Origin: Acanthaster planci
Lineage: Eukaryota; Echinodermata; Asteroidea; Valvatida; Acanthasteridae
NCBI RefSeq assembly: GCF_001949145.1
Contig: NW_019091541.1
Location: 363,157 to 427,156, forward strand
Length of the DNA stretch: 64,000 nucleotides
Direction: 5' to 3'
Part shown: positions 49,641 to 61,110 of the stretch, one piece after another
Layout of the letters: each line of letters begins with the position of its first letter
How positions within the stretch are numbered: position 1 is the first letter of the stretch
Notes under the pieces: model-generated
The model's input: the letters and a program-made list of their open reading frames with translations, nothing else
Told to the model about the DNA's origin: nothing
Database searches by the model: none
Program-made: the position numbers and the translations under genes

Positions 49641-52410
49641 GTTGTGTGGTTTTGATCCCCCCCCCTCTTTTTTAGTGTGAACCAAGTAGCACGTGCACCT
49701 TGAAAAAAAAATAAGGAAACCCTCAGACCCAAATAATCATTGTGGAGGAATGAGACTGCAATTAAAATGCCGTTATTGGGAGGGAACAAGCGTTGCGCTG
49801 AATTGGGCATGGAGGACTGTGGGAAAGCCCTTGAAAAACAAGGTGCAAGGGGCTGGAAATAATTGGCCGGGTGTCTGTGGCCTGGTTTGGGATGAAGGCC
49901 TTCAGATGCAGTAAATCCGAAACCCACCTCTTCACAGTGAGAGTGGAACTGGATGAAAGAAACAAAGTGTGAATTTCCTTCTCTCACCGTTCCCTGCTTT
50001 CACCATTGTATAGTTTCTAAATGGGCCTGTATGTGGCTATAATGTTTCATTGGGTAGCAGTAGCAGGCATTTTAAGAACTTTTTTTCAGACCTAGTGCAG
50101 CTCATATGTTGTATATGTTGTAGCTTAATACTTCCAAAATTTGTATGAATTACTGAATTCTTATAGTTTAACATTGTTTCAGAATACATTTTTGTTTAAT
50201 AACTTGCAAGAAGATACTGACATTGCAGAAGGCATTACCTTTGGAGGTTAAGTTTTTTTTATGATTTTACCACTTAATACATTTTTTGAAGTCATACCTG
50301 AGACTGAAGATGCTCATTTTTTCTTTTCTTTTTTTCCCTTTTTTCTCTCAGGAATCTTGCTGAGAGGGGGGTGTAGTGAGTGAAATTGAAATAGCCAAAG
50401 GTATCTCATCCGTGTTCAAAGTCTCTCCAATCCCCCACCAGCCCCCCTCGCAACCCCCCAAACATTTCCCTTCCTGTCACCACAATCAATCTACCGGGTA
50501 TATCTACCCAAGCACACAGGTTCAATGTCTCTTCGTTCAGTCTTCCTCCCTTCACTTGTTTGCTCCAGTCTCTCCCCCCTCCCCTTTTCAGCCTTCTTTT
50601 CCATCTTCATCATCATAGTCGTCCTCTCCCCCCTTCCCTCTCCACCCCCTGGGGACCACCCAGGGTGTTGAGACAAACTGAATTGGCAAATGTGTGGCCA
50701 CGGGGTGGCGTGAGTCGACTCTGCTGTAGCCTGATGTGGTGAAAGTGTAAGCCAGGATGATTATTAACAAACCATGAGGGCTTAACCCTGGGCACAACAT
50801 GCTTGTGCAGTGGGACATTATTTTCTTTGCTAAAGTGCCCACTGATTTTATTTTAATCTCTGAATCAACAAGCTAGCATCTTAGTTTTACATCAAAATTT
50901 GAAGGCTTTTCTACTTGCTGCATATTTTTGTGCATTGTTGGTGTGAATGTGTCACATATTCAACCAATTTCCTGTCACAGTTAGCTTATGCAGCGTTTAA
51001 ATGACTATCTCTACCAGTTATAATTCAGGCAAGTCCATGTCTGTGATAAGAAAGCTGAGCTGAGGAATTTATGAGAAGAGTGATCTCAGATCTTCAATGA
51101 TTTCAAGAAATCTTTGAACCCAAGCTACGCAAATAAACAAAAGAACTACCTCATTTTGTGTGAAATGACTTTATCCCTTCTGTTCAGCTGACAGTCTTTT
51201 CTGAACTGAACATTCCCACAAAGGAAGGAAAATGTAAATTGGTTCAACTGAGCATTCGGAAATTGCACATGCACATTGAACAGAAGTATGTCAGAAACAC
51301 TAGATCACAGGTTTGTTTGCACAAGCCTGGTAAGAGCGGCTGAGTAATAAATGACCTTATTCTGCCAAAAGGTTATCCAAACTAATAAGAATATTTCCAC
51401 AAGTGACATCCGCCTTTGCCAGGCCGAGGTTCTGCGTTGGAATATTCCCGAGTGGGTTCGCATCCAACTGTCTTGCAGAAACTGGACAGTAGAGGGGTTG
51501 ACATTAGTCTGGTTACCTGTGAAACCAACCCTGGGGAAAAGCTTGTCAGCCAGAGTGTTGTGTTTGAGTGTTGAGGCCCATGGGAAACTTTTAAGGGTAG
51601 GTAACAGTCTGTGCTTATAAGCCTAATTTTTTTTTAGTTCCGCAACACTCAAAGTTTCTGAAATATTCTCTTTCATTTGAAAAGAAAAGAAAGTGCATCA
51701 AACCTGCTCAATTGGTGTTAACTTTCAGCATTGTTAACAGTATAGACAGGAGTGGAACTGATTGTGTGCCACCGACTTAATGGCATTTGGATGGTATTTA
51801 TTTTTGGTTGTAACAAGGTGACTTCAGTGAAAAAGGCAAGATAGGTCATTCCAGCCAAACACTGACTCTTGAGAATCATTTGATCAACATGTGCAAGATG
51901 TTTCTTACTGCTATCTCTTAATTTGCAACCCCCTCAAGACCAAAGAGTGACATTTGCGACAAGAACAGGCTGTGTGTAATGTTCATGTTGACTTCAAAGC
52001 TCGGTCTGCTGCCCCTACAAGTGTTTTAACAAAACAAGTGGGAGATTGTAGGAGTAAACACTATCACCTTCAGATACTCAGGGAAAGCTTGACAGTGAAA
52101 CCCATCATCAGCCACCCTGTCATGCAGATTACCAGGTCATGTTTATCTATCCTCTGGTGTAAACTAAAATTCTTATCTTTTTTTCATACCAGTATCACAC
52201 AACAGTTCAACTGTACCCCACAAGGCCAGTTTTTACCTTGTGGGGTACCAAAACAAGAATTTCATGAAACTGATATTTGGAAATAACTCAAAACGGGAAA
52301 TTTTTGATGGCTAAAAATCCATAGCAAATTGAAGTGTTTTATATGAGGGACATACGGTCGAAATTTCAACCCAGGAAAGTGAATTTGGTTAAAATTGGAG
52401 TGATTTGAAA
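49640..52410. other. Intronic stretch with a hairpin near its end
   Basis: The first 300 bases continue the complex texture of the preceding island; a C-rich, CT-rich tract lies at about 50425-50660. A perfect hairpin is annotated at 52213-52248. No exon or RNA gene recognised. Confidence 0.45.
52213..52248. repeat. Perfect 13-bp-stem hairpin
   Basis: GTACCCCACAAGG (52213-52225) and CCTTGTGGGGTAC (52236-52248) are exact reverse complements with a 10-base loop. It lies about 160 bases before the assembly gap. Confidence 0.7.
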
Positions 52411-52487
52411 NNNNNNNNNNNNNNNNNNNNNNNNNNNNNNNNNNNNNNNNNNNNNNNNNNNNNNNNNNNNNNNNNNNNNNNNNNNNN
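52411..52487. other. Assembly gap (77 N)
   Basis: A run of 77 undetermined bases. The odd length suggests an estimated gap size rather than a fixed placeholder. Any open frame crossing it is meaningless. Confidence 0.99.
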
Positions 52488-52489
52488 AC

Positions 52490-55400
52490 ACTGGTGTGTG
52501 TATGTTCATGTCCATCTGTGAAGGGCAAATTTATAAATACAACAGTTAATTCTTTCTTGCAGATGACCTTCTTCAGTCCCATATCTTAATGGTGGATTAG
52601 CTTCATTTTTTTCTTCTAAAGTTAATGAGCAGCTGCAGAGTTAGGCATATTTTATTATCAGTCCCTTTGTGAAGCCAGGATGGGTCCAAGTTAGGCAGAA
52701 TCAACCACTCCATACAGTTAAATTCCCTTAAGCACAATTATTTTGACAGTAGGTGTTAGAGTTTTGCCTCATGGTCATCAGGGGTCAGTCACCTTGTTTC
52801 CATCTGAACACCCCCCCCCTTCCTCTTCCCTCCCTCCAGCCATCAAATCACTCTGTCTGTATAGCTACAGCTCCTGATTGTGTTTCTGTTGATTCAGACC
52901 TTCATGCTGCATCACACAGAGGATTGCTGTGTGATGTTGAACTGCTTTTCCACTGGTCACTCAACTGCAGTCGCTGTGTTGATGTCAGTATTGCCCGAAG
53001 ACTGATCCCATATCAAGTCGCATCCATTCAGGGTTGCGTATGTACATGTACAGGCAGTACTGGTGATCAGGGCCGCAGAGCTCACGGATGGGGAATAGAA
53101 GTGCAAGCAGGCAATGTAACAACCACTTTAGACCGTCAGATAAGACACCTGACCCTAGGGACTGTGGACTTGGCCAGTAATAGGGGTTTGGGTGTACCTG
53201 AAAGAGGGTTACTTGTTTAGCCAGTAACAATATCAATGGTCATTGAACTTGACCTGCAGTTGTGGGTGGTCAATTAGTGTGACACCTTTTTATTCTTGCA
53301 TGCCAAATTGACCACAGACCCAAATAAGGGGTCAGTGTTCTGTCACTCTGTTGTTACAGTGAAATCTGATAGCCTGAATTACAGCTGGGTTATTTTTGAA
53401 GCACTACAAGGGCCTAGCTCACAGGTAAAACAAAGAGCCATATCAAAAACCCGCATTCGTGTCTCGTTCATGGTATTCATTGTAGTGTGCCAGTATATGT
53501 CAACTAAACTCAAGCCATGTCGGTCAATTTTGTGTCCATAAACATCCAAAACAGTCAAGCAGTTCCTTCTGGCCAGAAGTCTGTCACACAGCCTGCATTA
53601 AACCCACACTTCAAGTTACTCTCGTAATTGCAAATGTTTTTGAATTCACTGAAGGAATGCACAAGAACAAGACAAGGTATTGTGTCCCTTGCACAAATAA
53701 AAGATGCACAAATTATAAATCTAAAGAATCATAAATCTAAATTCTGTCCACTGAATCGACCCCTTATGTACATGTACATTACCCTTCCAAATATGTAGAA
53801 CTTCATGGATCACAGCATCTGTGGTCACGGGTAATTTTTTAGCAAACATATTCATCTTGTTAATGAGGGCCTGATGTCATACCTCATGATCACTCACCTT
53901 AACAAGCACTGAAGTCAGATCCAGGAGCTATGTCATAAGACTTTATGGAGAGAAGGCAAAATTGGTGACTGACAAATGGCTGGAAAAATTTACATTATAG
54001 GAAGGTGTTCAGACCTTTCCCATCAAAGATATCATCACCCTTTTCACAAAGAGACAAAAGTCTCAAGGGAGAGTAAAAACTAGGTTTTGAGAAAATCACA
54101 TTTGAAGTTGGTCTCTTTTCAAATGCTTATTTCCCCAGTATCTAGCATTCCTTTTACTTAACCAATACTACTTCATGAAAGAAAGAATCTTGAAAGACAA
54201 ACTGCAAAATGCTATTTTGGAAATCAATTGAAATTTTCCAAACAAACTCTTTTGCCTACTTATGACAGTGTTAAAGTTTGTTAATTTTGTCTCTTTGTGA
54301 AAACCACACTCACAGTACACGCTTTTACCATAGCACAGGCCAGATGCAAAATTGTTAACTTTTTATATATTCTCAGAGTCAATATTGTCTCCTTGTGAAA
54401 ATGGCAAAACAAGTTTTGCCCATGGTTTTGCCCTTAATTGCTAATTTCCCTTCATATGGAAGACAAGTTGTCTCTTCATGAAAATGAAAAATGTGGTTTA
54501 GTTGAGCTTTGCCCTATAAGGGGATAATTGTGATTTAGCTGATTTCAGTAGATTTATTATTAAACAAATGATTTCACAAAGTTATAGGAATCACATAGCC
54601 TAGTTTATTTTGCAAAAAAAAAATCTTGATTTGGGGCCGCTTCCTCTCTTCGTGGAAATGTTGATGATATGCTAACATGAAGTTCTCAACTCCTCCAAAA
54701 AAAATAGCAGAAAGCAAGAGGTGAATCAAACCTGTAGTTGGTACATCAGAATATTGTGTCTGCAAATGTGAATACCCACACCTGTCCACACATGTGTACC
54801 AAAAAGAGGATAGCACTATCCCTTTCTGTGTGTGGTGTGCTATTTCATTCCTCTGTTCACTCTGTGGGTTGGTAATCCCATCTCCATCTCCTATGTGTTT
54901 TCAAAGTGAGCCTGCCCAAGGAGAACAGCTTGCCAGAGATGCACATCACCTTGCCCCTGTAACAGCTCCCAACCCCAAACAAGCTTGTAACCAATCTGTC
55001 AGTAACTCCTTTAAGTGTAACTGTATAGCCTCTCAGGTAATTTATAGTGGTGCTAATTGGTGATCAGTCAGAACATTGACCTCAGAGAAGGGGTCACCTG
55101 TAAGTACCAGATTAAGGGGGTTTAGTCTCTGTTCCAGTCTATCTTTTGCCTGTGTAGTTCTCAGCTACAGTTTGAGGATGTTTCCTGTCTTGGTGTTTTG
55201 AGGGGGACTTTGCTTTATACCTGGTTGAATGTCAGCATTGAAAACAGGGAAGTACTAGATAACTGCTTGAAGCAAGATTATAAAGATGAGCTTGGCAAGT
55301 GGCATAACGATGTCAGCTGTATTAGATTAGAGATAAGAAAAGAAGGCCCTTTTATTACCAATTTAGCCCATGCAGCTCTATGCTGTCTTTCTTTTGACAG

Positions 55401-55680
55401 CAATTGTCTAGAAAGTATGAATGGTAAAGGATTTTTTCATTTATTGATTTTTTGGAAATGTTCTAAAACTTCAAATATTTTTAATTTCTTGGGAGGATAA
55501 TACAAGTTTTTTGCCTAGATTTTAGTGGTGTTTGTTTACCATGTCTGTATGTTGAGACAGACATAGGTTAATTTCTGTTGAAGTCAGTTTACTGCTTGTG
55601 AAGATCGTATAAACCAGCATGTTCACTTTAGCCCTTAGATCAGACCTGGATCTTCCTGGTAAGAAATATTTTGGATTGTC
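52490..55680. other. Intronic stretch, no gene recognised
   Basis: AT-rich intron with scattered ACATGT words. A 155-codon plus-strand frame at 52753-53220 has no domain. Nothing else recognised. Confidence 0.5.
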
Positions 55681-55900
55681 TTCCTTTTACTCTTTGCCTA
55701 AGCTGAGGTTCGCTGAAACCCACAGAGGGATGGGTCTTATGGTTCTACTTGACACCATGGAGCGCGTGTGATTTGTATGTGGCCAGGGGCCGCAATTACA
55801 TGCTTTGCAGCAGAGGGTAATAACTCAGCACCGATGATTGGTAATTTTCCTGTGGGGGAAATGCACTCCGCAGGTAATAGTGATTATTTCAAAATGTCAT
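55680..55900. promoter_or_regulatory. Candidate conserved non-coding block
   Basis: High-complexity sequence with GCCGCAATTACATGCTTTGC at about 55787-55806 (homeodomain CAATTA next to a POU-like ATGC), GATTGGTAAT (about 55836) and GTAATAGTGATT (about 55875). No frame or splice logic. Confidence 0.28.
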
Positions 55901-55984
55901 AGTCTGGCCCAATTGAATCCAGGCAAGTCCAGGTTTTCCTGATGTTATTTCCCCAACTCACAAGAACATGTAGGCCTCTAGGAT

Positions 55985-56200
55985 TTAAGATGGTGCGGAT
56001 TCTTGATGGGGTGAGAGAGGCAGTGTTGACGGAAGCCAATTTATATTTTCCGCGGTCTGGATTATTTAAGGATGGGGTTCGAATCCTGTTAGGGTACCAC
56101 AGTGTTGGTGCCCTTGGGACAGGTGCTTGGTGCCTCACTTGCCCTGCCCACTCCCAGTAGTATTGTGAATGCCTGTAAAGGCAGAGGCTTTTCCTTAATG
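55985..56200 (+). mobile_element. Degraded tRNA-derived SINE
   Basis: A perfect RNA polymerase III B-box, GGTTCGAATCC, lies at 56076-56086. It is followed by TACCACAGTG, then TGCCCTTGGG and a decayed CACTTGCCCTGCCCACTCC segment, the familiar body of tRNA-derived SINEs in marine invertebrates (the 'gtgcccttgggcaaggcactt' type; family resemblance from memory). The tRNA-like head upstream is degenerate and no clear A-box is seen. The T-arm stem does not pair properly, so this is not a functional tRNA gene. Ends are approximate. Confidence 0.5.
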
Positions 56201-57670
56201 TATGGGCTGAGTAAGGTCTAGACTGCCCAGTTGCAGGTAGACTGCCTAATTCGTAACCTCAGGGAGGCCATGCAGTGTGAACCACAAATGAATTGAGTGC
56301 TTGCCTGTTTATTTCAGTGTTGCACAAAGTTCTAAGGCCTGTTACATGCTTGGAATACTGAGGGCCTGAATTCTACGTCAAAGTTGTAGTAATCAGAAGT
56401 TCTTCTTTTTCTTAAATATGAGTCAGAGCCCATCACCAAACAAATGCCCCTAAATGGTTTAAGTTAGTTTTAAGAATGTTATACAAGCATCCAAGTGAAT
56501 GAGTATTTATCGTAACTGCATGCTGTTTGACCAATTTGAACCGTACTTTTGATGTGTGAAATAGCTTTATGTTGGCAAATATAATGTAGTCACTGTATTT
56601 GTACATGTAATGCATGGTTTGTCCTTTTCATAGGTAAAGTTTGGGCAAACAGTTTATATACACTTTGTAGAAAACAGTTTTCCTCAATTTGTCACTCTTT
56701 GAAATAGTTTGGCCAACCTTTTCTGTACGAGGTCAAACAAATTGTATCTCAGCTTAATGTTCATAGTGTATACTTTGACTGAAAATACTCAAAGACATTA
56801 ATTATGGTTCAAAATATTAATATTTCTGAAAAATCATTTTGTGAAAATTTACATCTACCCCCTTATTGTCGTTCAAAAACACTTCAGAAAGTGGTCCACA
56901 GCGATTATGGAATGTGACCAAAAAATAGAAAGTGGCACTAAATATTAGGGCTGGAGTATGGAAAATTTTGATTATTTTGAAATATAAACATGAATCATAC
57001 AGGCCTATATGGCTGGGGGTGTTGTCATTTGATGCTTATACCATGTACATTAAGTACAGACCCATCTTGTCTGTCCTAAAAAAAAAGTTGGTAAGAATGA
57101 GTGAAGCTTTGAAATATGAGAAAAACTGGGGGTTTTTTCTACCAGGTGTATGTGCGGTAGGCCCTAAACCTTTGGCCCAGACTGTACATTACATGTACAT
57201 GTACATCCCTTACCGTTTATTTCAAATTTGCCGTTGTCTCTTAGATCTGTTTTGGAGCCACGAAATGGAAATTAGTGAGCCTGATTTCACCTCCCTCCCT
57301 CCCCCCACCCTGACAATCTTAATCACTTAAATTTGATTACATGGGGATGGGCGTCTTAAGAAGTTCTTATCAAGAAGACCTTGTCCTGTGTCTTCCCTGC
57401 TAATACCTGGCTCTTTGAAACAGGTCATTAGTGTCAGCTAAAACTAGCATAGGCTGAACTGATGTGAGGAACCTCCCACCTAGGCAACACACATAGGGCA
57501 CGGAATGCTCAGAGAGATTTTTCTGTTCGGTGACCAGAAGTTCTTCTTGAAGCTGGCAAAATTTGTGGCATGAAATTTCCACAATTTCTGGAGACGTGCG
57601 TGGCCTTGGGAAGAAAGTCAAAGAAAAACATAAACCAGGAGTTTGGAAGAAATGTTTGCCATATTCCCTA
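56200..57670. other. Intronic stretch, no gene recognised
   Basis: AT-rich intron with ACATGTAC words near 57190. No exon, RNA gene or conserved-looking block recognised. Confidence 0.5.
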
Positions 57671-58080
57671 GTCGTTCATCAATTTGCTGGCTGAAGAAAA
57701 TCCGCAGCATGACTACCAGATGTATTTTTTATGAAGTGTAAAATTGCCTCGTGCCTGGGGTTTTTTGGGGGGGTGGGGATCTGGGTTCCAAGGGAAATCT
57801 GGAAGACCTTGGTCGTGATTGCCCCATTCTCTGTTGTCATTGCCGCCTTCAGATCGATCAGTGGCAAGCAAACTGCAGGAACATTAGGGCAAGAGTGACT
57901 GGAATGGTTCAAGACTCTCTTTCTCTGTCTTCAGTTTTTTGGGGCCGAGTGATTTATCATCGCAAGTGGTTACTTTGGACTTGGCCTCCAGAGGGAAGAG
58001 ATCTCTGAATGTATTTCGCCCCTGGACATGACTTTGGAGTGCAGAAGGCGACTGGGGAAAGTGCAGACAAGCAACTGAGA
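57670..58080. promoter_or_regulatory. Candidate conserved non-coding element
   Basis: Complex sequence interrupted by one G tract (about 57760-57777). It contains GATCGATCAGTGG (about 57853), GAGTGATTTATCATCGCAAG at about 57947 (HOX/MEIS-like TGATTTAT) and CAAGTGG (NKX2-like, about 57963). CpGs are dispersed. No coding signal. Confidence 0.28.
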
Positions 58081-58759
58081 AGGTGGTAAAAAGTACAGGA
58101 CTGTGGCTCTCTAGGTGTCCCCAGTGTGTCTGTTAGGGTACCCCTTCATATAGTGTGTTTAAAAATTAGGCTTAGGTGTCATTTGCCAGAAGGAATCATG
58201 ATAGCAAGCAACTTCTGTTATAAAAAGTCACCCTTTCAGATCCTTCAAAAGCTACCAAATTTAGATTTTTGTTGAGAATCTTTCAAGATTGGGAACGTTG
58301 AACTCAGGTGCTCAAATTATATATGAGGCTTCATGGTACTGGAAACTTCAGGCCCAAAGAATGTGTCATGGGTTACCAGCACAGTGGGGGATTTAGGGGA
58401 ACTGAGAAGGTGTTTTTTGGGGGGGGTTGTTTATTTGTTGGGTTGTTTGTTTTTTGAGCATTTCCACATAGTAGTGGTTTGTTGGAAGTTGTTTCCTTCT
58501 TCTGGAGATTTGTTTTTTAATGCCCTCATCACCACAATATTGTGATTGGCTTAAATGTTTTTGTAAAGTACGACATTCCAAGAAGACATTCCTGAGCATA
58601 AATTTCAATTTTTTTTGGTTTTTTTTTTCAGAAGGAATTTCATATAAACCTTGTTATTATTTCTGTAAAAATCCCTCACTGATTTTGAACTTAAAAGAAT
58701 AGGCTTGCTTATCTCTTTAAGAAAATTTTGAGTTAGAAGCTGCTAAATCAGGGTCACCT

Positions 58760-59340
58760 TGAATCTGAAGCATTATGTGTGCCAATGCCATAAGGGATCA
58801 CTGACACCTCCAATAACCCCAGAGTTGTCAGGGGGGAAAGGATGCTTTGTGTAGCTTATGCCTGGCTTTATTAAAGTTGGTCCAGTCCCCCCTTTAATAC
58901 GCCGTTCTAGCCAGAGCATTCCAGGTCGTCCCTAACCAGTGTTAGTATATCAATATCACATGCCATGCTTGGCAGCTCAGCAGGTTCATGAGAGACCAAG
59001 CCTTCTGCCTCTGACCATAATCCCTGGGCTTTGGAGGGGAAAGAGAGATGGGGGGGGCATGAGGGGGATGCCAGAAATCCCAACTTGATTCATTGTCCAG
59101 ACTCGGCAGGTCTTGCATCATAAATACGAGGTGAAAATTGATGTTTGAAAGGTTGTAAATCTTTATTCCTTCAGTCAGGATTTTTTCCCTCTCTGTCCTT
59201 TGTGCAAACTTCCATAAAAGTTGGGGTTCATGTTCAGTGGCATTTGAAGGAGAAAAATTATGAATAGGGAACAATATCATTACAGGTTTTTCATACATGA
59301 AAATTACTGTGGTGAGGCACACTCACACCTTAAGGTCAGG
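58760..59340. promoter_or_regulatory. Candidate conserved non-coding element
   Basis: High-complexity block broken by a G tract near 59050. Contains CATCATAAATACGAGG (CDX/posterior-HOX-like, about 59115), CCTTTAATACG (about 58891) and ATTATGAATAGGGAACAAT (POU/SOX-like, about 59258). A 126-codon minus-strand frame (58942-59322) covers much of it but shows no domain. Confidence 0.28.
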
Positions 59341-60480
59341 GTAATGCTGTTTTCAAGGGATAGTCACTTATAGTACTTACCTGCACTGCTGTGAGAGTTC
59401 AGATCATAAATATGTGTGTCCTTTATTTCGCATTGTACAGTGGTCAGAAATGATACAGTTTCCAGTAACTCAGCATATATTTATATTTATCCCTAAAATA
59501 AATTTCATGAAGCAAATTACAAAAAGGTGACTTTAATTTTGTGACCATTCTATCATATTGCTAGTTGCCAAATCAATTAATTTGCAAGTAGGCCCACCTG
59601 CTATTAACCTGTATTAGGGGTGGAGCCAGTTTGCAGGGATTAGGGGGAGATCCCTCCAGTGTATTTAAGGCCTAAAACAAACATATCAGGCAGAGTATGT
59701 GGAGAAGGGAAGGGGACTTTTTAATTCTGAATTAGATCACACTGTGAATTTTCTTGCGTAAGAAATGCATGTTCCCTTCTCAGAACACTGACTGTCCTTT
59801 TTTTTTTCTTTTTTTTCTTTTTTTTTGGGGGGGGGCTTTTTTCACAAAGGCTCATATTATACCCCCGGACTGTAGGAGTTTAATATCTGCATGTATTGTT
59901 AAAAGGCTCTGAGAAGTGTGCCTTTTGCATGAGCCCTTCAAAAAAATGCAATTGAGACTTCAAAATATGGCCGAGGGAGGTGTGAAAACAACTGGCAAAT
60001 GTTTTCACCTTTTCTTAACAAAAATATGAAGTAATCTTGAAGAGTACCAATGTGAACGTTGGCTCTCACAAATGGGAAATAATTCCTATCTGGTTTAAAC
60101 GTGAATTAGAATCACATGTTGAAGGTAGCAGACACCAGTATTCAAGTCTGTCTGTCCCTTATGACTCCAGAAACCACAGGACAGCACATTAATAGTGCAA
60201 TCTGCAAACAGTGTTAAAAAAACTCTCAGACAGAAAATCCACAAAAGTGTCAAGGGTAGGTAGTTTTGTAATGGGACCCTATAAACAGATGATGCCGTTG
60301 GGAGTTTAGCAATTTATTCCTCAGCACTTCCTTCAGTAGTTCTTGGCACATTTGGCTGGCGATTTATTGGTCTGGAGAGGAAAAATCATACAAGAGAGTG
60401 CACAGCCCCTGGAAATCATAAGAGGCAGCCTAGGTAAACATTGTCACAAATTCTGAGGTTGGGAATCTGTAATTTTATGT
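59340..60480. other. Intronic stretch with a long T tract
   Basis: AT-rich intron with a T-rich tract followed by a G run (59798-59837). No gene recognised. Confidence 0.5.
59798..59837. repeat. Poly-T then poly-G low-complexity tract
   Basis: About thirty T with three interrupting C, followed by nine or more G. Confidence 0.85.
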
Positions 60481-60488
60481 AAAATGGT

Positions 60489-61034
60489 TTATCTGTGTGG
60501 TCTACCCAGTGTGGTAAAAAAACCTGGTACATGCAACTGTGTCGGAAAATGTAGCTCTTTTGAGTATTCAAAACCCAAACCAAAACTGGTAACTGTGAAT
60601 ACTTGGACAGATGCTTGTAGTCTTTGGAAAATGTGTGATGAGAACTCAACCGTGCTAATACATGTTGTTTGAAGACTTCTGTGTATCAGAGAACCTGAGG
60701 GGACCCATTGCAAAATCCCATTGCCGTTTCTTGAAAGATTGAAACTTTCCCTTGTCTTTGTAAATTGTGAGTGTACTTTTCCTGTGTCAAATTCTTTTGT
60801 GAAGTTGTGGCATTTGTAGTTAGCACATGGCACTTGTTTATAAGGAAAGTTGAAAGGATATCCAACTGCAATGCAATTATTACACTTCACATCTACCACC
60901 TGAAAAAGTAGAAGTCGGCAGCCCTTTTGTGATGTATTCCCCTCAACGGTGCCTAGAAATGAAAGCAAAATTGTAGTTATATTCATGGCTTCACAGCTTG
61001 GAGACGTGCAAATCTCTTTTGTCGCACTCGGCAC
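60489..61034 (-). other. 181-codon open frame of unknown status
   Basis: The longest open frame in the window, on the minus strand, starting at an ATG at 61034 and ending at 60489. I recognise no domain. The middle has a cysteine arrangement (KCNNC, then 15 residues, then CANYKCH) that could be a small metal-binding site or chance. Internal splice-like sites on the minus strand (pyrimidine-rich AG before 60902, another before about 60955) mean that only part may be exonic. Just upstream of the ATG (61010-61100) is a local CpG cluster. A rough stop-frequency estimate at this base composition makes a frame this long uncommon but not impossible in 64 kb. It could be an exon of a nested gene, a domesticated repeat or chance. 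Confidence 0.2.
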
Positions 61035-61110
61035 CCATTCACGAGAAACACCGCGACGAAGTGGGAATCTGACCGAAATTGAATTACCGCCGCCAGTGGA
61101 GTATTTTGGG
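61010..61110. promoter_or_regulatory. CpG cluster, possible promoter of a minus-strand transcript
   Basis: About ten CpGs lie in under 90 bases (about 61021-61095), in an otherwise CpG-poor stretch. It sits directly upstream, in minus-strand sense, of the 181-codon frame. No TATA box is evident. A conserved element without promoter function is equally possible. Confidence 0.25.

Noticed and set aside
51440-51490. tRNA-like GGGTTCGCATCC
   Set aside because: No acceptor stem, D-arm or A-box nearby; single B-box resemblance only.
52262-52582. Minus-strand frame crossing the N run
   Set aside because: Continuity depends on undetermined bases.
52753-53220. 155-codon plus-strand frame
   Set aside because: No recognisable domain, cysteine and histidine spacing irregular, no supporting splice sites.
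56040-56110. tRNA gene suggested by GGTTCGAATCC
   Set aside because: T-arm stem does not pair, no A-box or cloverleaf, and the downstream sequence is SINE-like.
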